Shown piece by piece: positions 1-6,623 of a DNA stretch of 64,000 nt (the first letter of the stretch is position 1; every line of letters starts with the position of its first letter). A program made the position numbers and the translations under genes. Under the pieces are notes generated by a model. It was given only the letters and a program-made list of their open reading frames with translations. It made no database searches and was not told the DNA's origin. This DNA comes from Actinoplanes lutulentus (GTDB taxonomy: Bacteria > Actinomycetota > Actinomycetes > Mycobacteriales > Micromonosporaceae), in assembly GCF_003259845.1 (NCBI RefSeq), contig NZ_QLMJ01000011.1:124001-188000 (forward strand). The letters are read 5' to 3'.

Positions 1-450
1 GGCCTCACCACCATCCTGGAGAAATCCCTCGGCGCCGTCGCCAAGGGCGGAACCGCCGAGCTCACCGCCGTCTACGAATACGCCGAACGCATCACCGACG
101 CCGGCTTCACCTTCATGGACACCCCCGGGTACGACCCGGTCTCGGTGACCGGCCTGGTCGCCGGCGGTGCCACCGTCGTCTGCTTCACCACCGGCCGCGG
201 CTCCGTCCTCGGCAGCAAGCCCGTCCCGACGCTCAAGGTCGCAACAAACACCACGATGTACGAGCGGATGCGCGACGACATGGACCTCGACGCCGGGCCG
301 ATCGCCACCGGGGACGCCACCGTCGCGGAGATCGGCGACCGGATCTTCGAGGAGGTGCTCGCTGTGGCGTCCGGCCGGATGACCGTGAGCGAGGACCTGG
401 ACCTGGGCCGCGACGAGTTCATCCCCTGGCAGCTGGGTGCCGTGACCTGA
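1..450 (+). CDS. Altronate/galactarate dehydratase, C-terminal part (UxaA/GarD family)
   Basis: The gene enters from the left edge, so only the last 149 residues are seen. The reading frame is open from base 1 and ends with TGA at 448-450. The visible part matches the conserved C-terminal domain of sugar-acid dehydratases (altronate hydrolase UxaA, galactarate dehydratase GarD): an ExxLG block near the start, then CFTTGRGS, PVPTLKVATN and the IATGD segment in that order. Family members are iron-dependent and dehydrate hexarates or hexonates in uronate/aldarate catabolism. The exact substrate (altronate, galactarate, or a related acid) cannot be told from this half. The LacI-type regulator downstream on the other strand is a plausible local regulator, but this is inference. 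Confidence 0.85.
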   Translation, partial: GLTTILEKSLGAVAKGGTAELTAVYEYAERITDAGFTFMDTPGYDPVSVTGLVAGGATVVCFTTGRGSVLGSKPVPTLKVATNTTMYERMRDDMDLDAGPIATGDATVAEIGDRIFEEVLAVASGRMTVSEDLDLGRDEFIPWQLGAVT

Positions 451-458
451 TTTCCTCT

Positions 459-1142
459 GTGGCTCTCTACGATGCTCGGGTGACTTCGACAGCGGTGGCC
501 GGCGTGATGACCCAGCTCGCGGCGCTCGACGACCCGAAGATGCGTGCCGTGAACGAGCGGCACGGCGACGACCACGGGGTGAACCTCGGCAAGCTGCGCG
601 CCCTCGCCAAGCAGCTCAAGACACAGCAGGACCTGGCGGTCGAGCTCTGGGTTACCGGCGACACCGCGGCCCGGCTGCTGGCGATCCTGATCAGCCGGCC
701 CAAGGCGTATTCGCGCTCTTCACTCGACGCGATGCTGCGGTCGGCGCGGGCCCCGAAGGTGCACGACTGGCTGGTCAACTACATCGTCAAGAAGAGCCCG
801 CACTGTGAAGAACTGCGGGTGGCCTGGTTCGCCGACCCGGATCCGGTCGTGGCCAGCGCGGGCTGGGCTTTGACCACGGCACGGGTTCCTGGGGACTTGG
901 ATCTGGACGGGCTGCTCGACATCATCGAAGCCTCGATGAAGGACGCGCCGGACCGGCTGCAATGGGCGATGAACCACTGCCTCGCCCAGATCGGGATCTC
1001 CGATGCCGGGCGTCGGGCACGCGCACTGGAGATCGGCGAGCGTCTGCAGGTGCTGGTGGACTATCCGACCGCGCCGGGGTGCACGTCACCGTTCGCCCCG
1101 ATCTGGATCACCGAGATGGTCCGCCGGCAGTCGGCTCTTTAG
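459..1142 (+). CDS. DNA alkylation repair-like HEAT-repeat protein
   Basis: A 227-residue, mostly alpha-helical protein that resembles the AlkC/AlkD-type 'DNA alkylation repair' family (HEAT-like repeats that cradle DNA). The N-terminal third carries the LGxLRALAKQLKTxxDLAxELW pattern typical of these proteins, followed by helical repeats with W and AxxRL positions. AlkD-type members are glycosylases for bulky N3/N7-alkylpurines, but many homologues are untested, so activity is not assured. The start is GTG, 8 nt after the dehydratase stop, so it is probably co-transcribed with it. The TAG stop lies inside the first unit of a 23-bp tandem repeat. Confidence 0.7.
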   Translation: MALYDARVTSTAVAGVMTQLAALDDPKMRAVNERHGDDHGVNLGKLRALAKQLKTQQDLAVELWVTGDTAARLLAILISRPKAYSRSSLDAMLRSARAPKVHDWLVNYIVKKSPHCEELRVAWFADPDPVVASAGWALTTARVPGDLDLDGLLDIIEASMKDAPDRLQWAMNHCLAQIGISDAGRRARALEIGERLQVLVDYPTAPGCTSPFAPIWITEMVRRQSAL

Positions 1143-1225
1143 CCGCTCGGTGTCCTGCCCTTCAGCTGCTCGGTGTTCTGCTCTTCAGCTGCTCGGTGTC
1201 CTGAGCTTCAGCCGCTCGTTGTCGG
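1138..1225. repeat. 23-bp tandem repeat spanning two convergent stop codons
   Basis: About 3.8 units of exactly 23 bp (1138-1160, 1161-1183, 1184-1206, 1207-1225) share the core GCYGCTCGGTGTYCTG. The first unit contains the TAG stop of the upstream plus-strand gene, and the last contains the TGA stop of the minus-strand LacI gene. The repeat therefore forms the whole convergent 3' junction. It is not a clear hairpin terminator. Confidence 0.85.
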
Positions 1226-2257
1226 GGCCAGGCCCGATGACGCACGGACGACCAGTCCTGTCGGGAGGGTGACCTCGCGTTCGCGTACCGTCGTGGCCGG
1301 CTTGCCGGCACCACCCACCCGGCGCAGAAGCAGCTCGAGCGCGGCCGCACCCGCCCGGCCTTTCGGCACCGCGACCGTGGTCAGCGGCGGGTGGCTCATC
1401 GCGGCAAGGCTGATGTCGTCATATCCGACCACGCTCATCCGCTCCGGCACCGGCACACCCCGCGCCGCCAGCCGGTGCAGCAGACCCATCGCCACCAGGT
1501 CGTTGTAGGCGAGCACCGCGGTGGCCGTGCTGGCCAGCACGAGATCACCGGCGAGAACGCCGCCCTCGAAGGTCGGCGCCACCGACCCGAACCGCAGAAT
1601 CTCGACACCGGTTTTATCGGTTTTATCGTTGGATTCGGGTTTTTCGTCGTATTCCGGTTTTTTATCGTATTCCGCCAGGGTGGCCAGGCGTTGAGCGCCC
1701 GCCCAGGATTCGTCCGGGCCGGCCAGGAACGCGATCCGCCGGTGGCCCAGCGCCCTCAGATGGTCGATCGCCTGCCGGGTGCCGGCCGCGATGTCCGCCG
1801 AGATCGACAACATCCCGGGAACCTGCCGGTGCACCAGAACCGTCGTTTCCGGATCGGCGGCCTCTTTCAGCTCGGCGTCGGTCGCGCGCGGCGAGCAGAG
1901 CAGCACCCCGTCCGTGTTCCGGCCCAGCGTGGCAAGAGCTTCCAGCTCAGCCGACACATCCTCGTCGGTGTCGGTGATGAAGACACCACCGTCGACAGCC
2001 CGCGCCCGGGCGCTGACCCCTTTGGCGATGTCAGCGAAGAACGGGTTCTGCAGATCCGGAACTATCAGCCCATAGTTCCCGGTCCGGCCGGTGATGAGCC
2101 CGCGGGCAGTGCGGTTGGGCCGATAACCGAGCCGTTCCGCAGCGGCCATGACGGTGGCCCGGGTAGCCGGGCTGACACTGCCGCCGGTAAGAGCCCGCGA
2201 GACGGTGGACACCGACACACCGGCGGCATCCGCGACGTCGTGCACGGTCGTGCGCAC
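1208..2257 (-). CDS. LacI-family transcriptional regulator
   Basis: A 349-residue LacI/GalR repressor. The N-terminal helix-turn-helix (about residues 3-50) has the standard VHDVADAAGVSVSTVSRAL start, followed by a hinge with NRTARGL and a periplasmic-binding-protein-like effector domain (GLIVPDLQNPFF, ALGHRRIAFLAG, SVVGYDDIS). The start is GTG at 2255-2257. About residues 205-225 are an unusual hydrophilic low-complexity insert rich in K, D, E, Y and P, encoded by a conspicuously AT-rich patch (about 1610-1675) in otherwise GC-rich DNA. Such regulators bind sugars and control catabolic genes. The sugar-acid dehydratase at the left edge is a candidate target, but no operator was identified. 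Confidence 0.93.
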   Translation of the reverse strand: MRTTVHDVADAAGVSVSTVSRALTGGSVSPATRATVMAAAERLGYRPNRTARGLITGRTGNYGLIVPDLQNPFFADIAKGVSARARAVDGGVFITDTDEDVSAELEALATLGRNTDGVLLCSPRATDAELKEAADPETTVLVHRQVPGMLSISADIAAGTRQAIDHLRALGHRRIAFLAGPDESWAGAQRLATLAEYDKKPEYDEKPESNDKTDKTGVEILRFGSVAPTFEGGVLAGDLVLASTATAVLAYNDLVAMGLLHRLAARGVPVPERMSVVGYDDISLAAMSHPPLTTVAVPKGRAGAAALELLLRRVGGAGKPATTVREREVTLPTGLVVRASSGLAPTTSG

Positions 2258-2582
2258 CGAGCTCTACTCCCTCGTCAGGCTGGCCGCCAGCATAGCGGCC
2301 GAGGGCACCGGTGACACAGTGTGGAAATTCCCTGCATACGTTTGCAAGGGAGTCGAGCGGTGTCCGAGGTTGATCCGCCCGCCGGTCCGCCCCGCCGGTT
2401 CGGCTGGTACCGCTCGTTACAAGGAGCCAGCGGCTCCGCTCAGCGCATGTCATCACTCGGCTCGTCAGCTGACTCAGCTGGGGCCATCAGCGCGTGGTTG
2501 CTGTGCGGCTGCAGCTGCCGCGTGTGGCTGGCCCCGCAGCTCACACCCCGTTTCGGCATCCTAGGACTCTAGGAAGAAGCCT

Positions 2583-2660
2583 GCCGCTCGTTGCCGCCGC
2601 TCGTTGCCGCCGCTCGTTGCCGCCGCTCGTTGCCGCCGCTCGTTGCTGCCGCACGTTGCT
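2583..2660. repeat. 13-bp tandem repeat, 6 copies
   Basis: Six contiguous 13-bp units of GCCGCTCGTTGCC run from 2583 to 2660. The first four are identical, the fifth differs by one base, and the last two end in GCT. The core GCCGCTCGTTG also occurs in the last unit of the 23-bp repeat at 1210. The array abuts the first 48-bp palindrome. Confidence 0.9.
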
Positions 2661-2661
2661 G

Positions 2662-2709
2662 GATCTTGAGCGATCTTCCACCGCGGAGGGGTGAAAGTCG
2701 CTCAAGATC
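2662..2709. repeat. 48-bp palindromic element, copy 1
   Basis: Exactly 48 bp, bounded by GATCTTGAGCGA and the inverted AAGTCGCTCAAGATC. The arms can form a long stem around a loop containing CCACCGCGGAGGGG. The same architecture and length recur at 2766-2813 and 63950-63997, and in a diverged form at 2839-2886. Confidence 0.9.
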
Positions 2710-2765
2710 TCGTGTGGAGCGGCGGCGCCGAGATCGCGCTGCCTCCGCAGGTGGGTCGCGCCCTG

Positions 2766-2813
2766 GATCTTGAGCGATTCTGGCCCCTCTGGGGTGGAAG
2801 ATCGCTCAAGATC
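2766..2813. repeat. 48-bp palindromic element, copy 2
   Basis: Exactly 48 bp, starting 104 bp after copy 1 in the same orientation. Outer arms are GATCTTGAGCGAT and ATCGCTCAAGATC. The pairing extends outward by flanking CCCTG/CAGGG, giving a stem of about 18 bp. The loop (GGCCCCTCTGGGGTGG) is itself partly self-complementary. Confidence 0.9.
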
Positions 2814-2838
2814 CAGGGCGTGTGGAGTGGGTGTCGCC

Positions 2839-2886
2839 GATCTTGTGCCTTTGACTACACCCTGGGGTGGACAAAGGCCCAAGATC
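2839..2886. repeat. 48-bp palindromic element, diverged subtype
   Basis: Also exactly 48 bp between GATC termini, but with arms GATCTTGTGCCTTTG and CAAAGGCCCAAGATC. The outer seven bases match the other copies while the inner stem has changed on both sides, so pairing is kept. It ends 14 bp before the stop codon of the next minus-strand gene. Confidence 0.82.
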
Positions 2887-2899
2887 GGCGGAGTGGCGG

Positions 2900-5089
2900 T
2901 CAGTTGTTGAGCGAAGTGCGGGCGTCCTCCTGGGAGTCGCTCGGGGCCTCGGCTGCCGGCTTGTTCGAACTGGGCGAGTTGTCCGCGTTATCCTTCGCGG
3001 CGCCGTTGGCCTCATCGCGGGCGTCAGCACTGTTGTCACTAGCTGTACCGTTGGCCTCGCCACGGGTGTCGGCACTGTTGTCCTTGGCTGCGCCGCTGGC
3101 CTCGCCGTGAGGGCTGGTGCTGTTGTCGTCGGACGGCTTGTTCGCGCCTGTCGGAGCGTCCGAGTTGTCACTGACGGAACCGCGCGCTTCCTCCGAGCTT
3201 CCGGCGTTGGCGTCCTCGGTAGGCTTGGTGGAGTTCGCGGGCGTGCCGGAGTTGTCCTTCACGCTGCCGTTCGCGTCTTCACCCGGCCCGCCCTGCGCTG
3301 AGTCGTTGCTCGGTGCCGGAGCCGGGGAATGGCTGGTGGCATCGTTTGAGGAGCGGTCACCACTGTCCTGAGCGCCGCCATTCGAAGGCTGAGCCGGGTT
3401 CTCACTGATCGTCCCGTTGGACGACTGGTTCGGCCCACCCTCCGCCGGTTTGTTCGGCGGGGCCGGAGTGGACTCGCCCTCGGCCGGCTTGTTCGGTGTT
3501 ACGGGAGCCGACTCGCTCTCCGCCGGTTTGTTCGGTGAGGCCGGAGTCGACTCGCTCTCCGTGGGCTTGTTCGGCGTGAGCTGTCCAGCGTCGCCCTCGG
3601 CCGGCTTGTTCGGTGCCGCCGGGGTGGATTGACTGTCGTGGTTGGACTCGCGTGCTTCGGCCTGGGCCTCATCGTTTGGCTTTAGCGTGTCGGAGGCTTC
3701 GCCGTTTGGCTTTAGCGTGTCGGAGGCTTCGCCGTTTGGCTTTAGCGTGTCGGAGGCTTCGCCGTTCGGTCTGAGTGTGTCGGAGGCTTCGCCGTTCGGT
3801 CTGAGTGTGTCGGAGGCTTCGCCGTTCGGTTTGATCGTCGCGTCGGCTTCGAAACCGGCACCGGGTTCGGCCGCTTCGCTGACGCCACCGGCGATTCCAC
3901 CGGCGGCCGTGCCGACGGCGCCTCCTGCACCGGTTGCTCCGGCACCACCCGTGGCGGCACCGCTTACTCCGCCTGCTACGTCACCGGCCGCACCGCCGAC
4001 ACCGGCGCCGGGAACCTCCGCAGCGCCGCCAAGCCCCGCTGCGAGACCACCGGCCGCGGCGCCAACGCCGGCGCCCGCACCCGCACCCGCAGAACCGCTT
4101 ATGCCCGCGGCAAGGCCACCCGCAGCAGCACCTAAGCCAGCGCCCGCGCCATCAGCCGAACCGCCAAGACCGGCCGCACCTCCACCTGCTGCAGCGCCAA
4201 GACCGGCCGCAAGTCCGCCTGCCGCAGCGCCGAGGCCAGCGCCTGTGCCGCCGGTCGCACCGCTGACGCCGCCGGCTAGTTCACCGCCTGCGGCTCCGAC
4301 TGCGCCTCCAGCGCCAGCAGCACCGCCCAGACCTGCGGCCAGACCGCCGGCCGCAGCGCCGAGGCCGGCACCTGTCCCACCCGCGGTACCGGCCAGGCCC
4401 TCGGCGAGACCGCCGGCGGCAGAACCAACCGCTCCACCAGCACCAGCCAAGCCTGCGGCCAGACCGCCTGCAGCACCGCCGAGCACTCCCCCGGCACCCG
4501 CGCCAGCGCCGGCCGCACCTGCCACGCCTGCGGCAGCGCCGCCGGCTGCAGCGCCGGCCGCGCCGCCTGGGTTGGCTACGTCGGAGGGGCGGATTGGTGG
4601 CACGCCCGCCGCCGCTGCCTGGCGGGCTCGGACGGCCTGGATCGCGGCGGCCATCTCGGCTCGGGCGCCTGTCGCCTGGGCCGCCGCCGACTGGTAGGCC
4701 GCCACCTGGCGCGGGTAGTCCGGCGACGACGGGTTCGGCGGTTCGCTGATCATTGTGCCGAAGACCGGTAAGCCACCCGCTGCCGCTGTCTCGCGCGCGG
4801 ATGCCATCCGGCTCTGGGCGACCGACAGGTGCTGGCCGAACGTGGTGAACGCGCCGGCTGTCGACTCGATCTCGCCGTGCAGGGCTGAGGCCAGGGTGCC
4901 GGCTCGGGACATGCGGGTACTGAAGGCCGTTCCGCCGGAGCCCCGCCAGCTCGCGGTCGCGTCGGCGCCCACGGTACGCAGGGTTTCGGCGCTCGCGCGG
5001 ACGTCGAACGCCAGCTGGTCGCGGAGCCATCCGGCGGACTCGAAGATCTGGCCTGGGTCGCCGTCGAGGCGGGTGTCGATGGGCATCAC
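2900..5089 (-). CDS. WXG100-type protein with long Gly/Ala and Pro/Asn/Lys repeat tails
   Basis: A 729-residue protein. The first about 165 residues form a helical WXG100/ESX-like module, with the W-x-G turn at residues 48-50 (SWRGSGG). This suggests export by a type VII secretion system. Residues about 170-405 are almost only Gly, Ala, Leu, Ser and Val in repeats such as AAAGGLAAGL. Then come six copies of PNGEASDTL, five copies of a PNKPAE(G/S)-type motif, and an Asn/Asp/Ala/Glu-rich tail. No catalytic domain is visible. It starts with GTG at 5087-5089 (or the following ATG) and overlaps the stop of the upstream small gene, so the two are translationally coupled. A secreted or surface-associated structural role is inference; no ESX core genes lie in the window. 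Confidence 0.72.
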   Translation of the reverse strand: MMPIDTRLDGDPGQIFESAGWLRDQLAFDVRASAETLRTVGADATASWRGSGGTAFSTRMSRAGTLASALHGEIESTAGAFTTFGQHLSVAQSRMASARETAAAGGLPVFGTMISEPPNPSSPDYPRQVAAYQSAAAQATGARAEMAAAIQAVRARQAAAAGVPPIRPSDVANPGGAAGAAAGGAAAGVAGAAGAGAGAGGVLGGAAGGLAAGLAGAGGAVGSAAGGLAEGLAGTAGGTGAGLGAAAGGLAAGLGGAAGAGGAVGAAGGELAGGVSGATGGTGAGLGAAAGGLAAGLGAAAGGGAAGLGGSADGAGAGLGAAAGGLAAGISGSAGAGAGAGVGAAAGGLAAGLGGAAEVPGAGVGGAAGDVAGGVSGAATGGAGATGAGGAVGTAAGGIAGGVSEAAEPGAGFEADATIKPNGEASDTLRPNGEASDTLRPNGEASDTLKPNGEASDTLKPNGEASDTLKPNDEAQAEARESNHDSQSTPAAPNKPAEGDAGQLTPNKPTESESTPASPNKPAESESAPVTPNKPAEGESTPAPPNKPAEGGPNQSSNGTISENPAQPSNGGAQDSGDRSSNDATSHSPAPAPSNDSAQGGPGEDANGSVKDNSGTPANSTKPTEDANAGSSEEARGSVSDNSDAPTGANKPSDDNSTSPHGEASGAAKDNSADTRGEANGTASDNSADARDEANGAAKDNADNSPSSNKPAAEAPSDSQEDARTSLNN
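3673..3834. repeat. 30-bp tandem repeat inside the WXG100 gene
   Basis: About 5.4 units of exactly 30 bp encode the PNGEASDTL(K/R) decapeptide repeats. The first two or three units are almost identical at the DNA level (CGTTTGGCTTTAGCG core) and the later ones share CGTTCGGTCTGAG. Two subfamilies adjacent to one another suggest recent expansion by slippage or unequal crossing-over. Confidence 0.9.
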
Positions 5090-5370
5090 AACACCTCGAT
5101 GATCCTCTGCCCGGCGGCGGTGTCCTCGTACGCGTACGTCTGGCCGGCCTCGGAGACACGCATGCCGGCGTCGTGCAGCCCGGCCGCGAGGCCGGTGGAA
5201 CTCTCGGAGAGCTGCGCCAGCAGCTCGGCGAAGATCGGGGTTGCCTCGCCGGCATCCGGGGCGGCGCGCAGCCTGCCCGCGCCGGCGGCACGCAGCGCCT
5301 CGCCGGAGCGACGGAGCCGGTCGGAAATCGATTCGAGCAGTACCAGGTCGACAGTCAGACGATCAGCCAT
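5086..5370 (-). CDS. Small EspC/WXG100-like type VII secretion-associated protein
   Basis: A 94-residue helical protein resembling the EspC (ESX-1 secretion-associated) family: LESISDRLRRSGEALRAAG, then a long helix with AELLAQLSESSTGLAAGLHDAG and a tail with the YAYED motif. I chose the ATG at 5368-5370, because a strong GGAGGAAG ribosome site lies 6 nt upstream; an in-frame upstream Met at 5409 lacks one. The stop overlaps the start of the WXG100 gene by 1-4 nt, so the two probably form a co-translated pair and may heterodimerise. A perfect 12-bp stem hairpin lies just before the ribosome site. Confidence 0.78.
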   Translation of the reverse strand: MADRLTVDLVLLESISDRLRRSGEALRAAGAGRLRAAPDAGEATPIFAELLAQLSESSTGLAAGLHDAGMRVSEAGQTYAYEDTAAGQRIIEVL

Positions 5371-5381
5371 GATTCTTCCTC

Positions 5382-5420
5382 CCCACCGTGCGGATGCTCG
5401 GGTGTACACCGCACGGTGGG
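5382..5420 (-). promoter_or_regulatory. Perfect 12-bp inverted repeat before the EspC-like gene
   Basis: CCCACCGTGCGG at 5382-5393 and its exact inverse CCGCACGGTGGG at 5409-5420 flank a 15-nt loop. On the minus strand the stem ends directly against the GGAGGAAG ribosome site. It could be a 5' leader hairpin or a terminator of the upstream lamin-tail gene. It has no U-run, so its role is open. Confidence 0.7.
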
Positions 5421-5436
5421 AGAAAGGTTCAGATAA

Positions 5437-5892
5437 TCAGCAAGCGATCTTGCTGCGGCCCTTCTTGTTGGTCCACGAGCAGGTGTCGTACGCCTTCTTG
5501 CTGGGCTTGCGCAGGGTCGCCTTGTCGCCGGTGTTGTTCCAGATGTAGTTGCCGCTGTTCCAGTAGACGTGCTTCTTCGTGTCGGTGCCGTTGCCGGTGT
5601 GCAGGGTGATCTTGCCGCCCTTGGCCGGGATGCTGACGGCGCCGAACGTGTAGACCCGGCCGCCCTTCTCCTTGATCGACCAGCCCTTGAGGTTCACGGC
5701 CTTCTTGCCGGTGTTGACCAGGGAGATCCACTCGGCGTTGCGGGACTTGTTGCTGCGGGTGTCCTTGCCGGGCGAGTCGTAGAAGGCGGTGTGGAAACGG
5801 AGCGTCGGCGCCGCCTGGGCCGGGCTCGCCGCGGCGAGGGTGCCGCCGAGGGCAACGGCGACAGCGGCCATGGTGCCGAGCAATTTACGCAT
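5437..5892 (-). CDS. Secreted lamin-tail-domain protein
   Basis: A 151-residue exported protein. Residues 1-28 are a signal peptide (MRKLLGTMAAVAVALGG, cleavage near PAQAA). The rest is one lamin-tail (LTD) beta-sandwich: the AEWISLVNTGKKAVNLKGWSI core is diagnostic, followed by YTFGAVSIPAKGGKITLHTG and WNNTGD. Two cysteines near the end (CSW and the terminal C) may form a disulphide. Bacterial LTD proteins are usually extracellular and often occur as add-ons to nucleases or as stand-alone binding modules. No enzyme domain is present. Transcribed toward the EspC/WXG100 pair, with a hairpin between. Confidence 0.86.
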   Translation of the reverse strand: MRKLLGTMAAVAVALGGTLAAASPAQAAPTLRFHTAFYDSPGKDTRSNKSRNAEWISLVNTGKKAVNLKGWSIKEKGGRVYTFGAVSIPAKGGKITLHTGNGTDTKKHVYWNSGNYIWNNTGDKATLRKPSKKAYDTCSWTNKKGRSKIAC

Positions 5893-5984
5893 GAAAACGG
5901 GGTCCTTTCGGTGGAGACCCCGGGATCCTGCCGAACAGCGGGCGACAGTTCACGCACCGCGAGTAGCCCCTTCGTCTGGAAAAC

Positions 5985-6542
5985 TCAGCCGGTGGCGCGG
6001 ATGCCGTCCAGCGCGAATTCCAGGACGCGGTCGCGCTGGGCGTCGTCGACGAAGGCCGCTGAGGTGAGGCCGGACACCAGGCGCAGCACGTCGTCGAAGC
6101 TGGCGTCGGCACGGACCTCGCCGGCCTGCTGGGCGCGGGCGAACAGGGGCTCGCCGGCCGCGTACATCACGACGCGGCACGACCGGAACATCTCCGAGTC
6201 GCGGTTGAGCAGGTCGATGATGGCGCGCTTCGTCACCGCGTACGCCACAAAGCGCTGGAGCCAGACCCGCAAGGCCTCCCACGGCGGGAGAGACGCGGCG
6301 GCCTCGGCCGCCGCGGCGAGCTGGTTGATCTCCTCGACGTAGACCGCTTCGAAGAGGTCCTGGCGGGCCGGGAAGTTGCGGTACAGCGTGCCGATGCCGA
6401 CTCCGGCGCGTTTCGCGATGTCCTCGAGGGAGGCGTCGGCGCCTTTTTCGGCGAACGCGTCGCGGGCGGCGGCGAGCAGCGCGTCGTAGTTGCGCCGGGC
6501 GTCGGCCCGCTGCGGCCGGCGCAGGGTGACCGGACCGTCCAT
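5985..6542 (-). CDS. TetR-family repressor of the adjacent MFS exporter
   Basis: A 185-residue TetR regulator. The HTH lies at about residues 15-60 (NYDALLAAARDAFAEKG, ASLEDIAKRAGVGIGTLYRNFPARQDLFEAV), followed by an all-helical ligand-binding domain. I place the start at the ATG at 6540-6542, which has a GAGGAG ribosome site; the frame extends 32 codons upstream across the operator region, which is unlikely to be coding. It is divergent from an MFS exporter, with two matching 12-bp palindromes between the genes, so it most likely represses the exporter in response to an exported compound. Confidence 0.92.
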   Translation of the reverse strand: MDGPVTLRRPQRADARRNYDALLAAARDAFAEKGADASLEDIAKRAGVGIGTLYRNFPARQDLFEAVYVEEINQLAAAAEAAASLPPWEALRVWLQRFVAYAVTKRAIIDLLNRDSEMFRSCRVVMYAAGEPLFARAQQAGEVRADASFDDVLRLVSGLTSAAFVDDAQRDRVLEFALDGIRATG

Positions 6543-6579
6543 GGAGAGGCTCCTCACATCCCTCAAGATGCAAAACCGG

Positions 6580-6623
6580 TTGCTAACCGGAGGCATACCT
6601 CCGCTAATCTGGAGGCATGCCTC
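6580..6623 (+). promoter_or_regulatory. MFS promoter with two TetR operators; probable leaderless start
   Basis: A -35-like TTGCTA (6580-6585) and a -10-like GCTAAT (6603-6608) are separated by 17 bp. Two 12-bp palindromes, GAGGCATACCTC (6590-6601) and GAGGCATGCCTC (6612-6623), are centred exactly 22 bp (two helical turns) apart. The first lies between the promoter boxes and the second covers the expected transcription start and the ATG at 6617. The ATG is only 8 nt beyond the -10 box, so the mRNA is probably leaderless and repression direct. Confidence 0.83.

Larger units (their letters stand above)
2258..2899. other. Gene-free repeat region (642 bp)
   Basis: I see no convincing gene here: short open frames exist on both strands but lack ribosome sites or family features. 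Bases 2258-2580 are unremarkable and should contain the LacI promoter. Bases 2583-2886 are filled by a 13-bp tandem repeat followed by three 48-bp palindromic elements, annotated separately. Confidence 0.7.
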
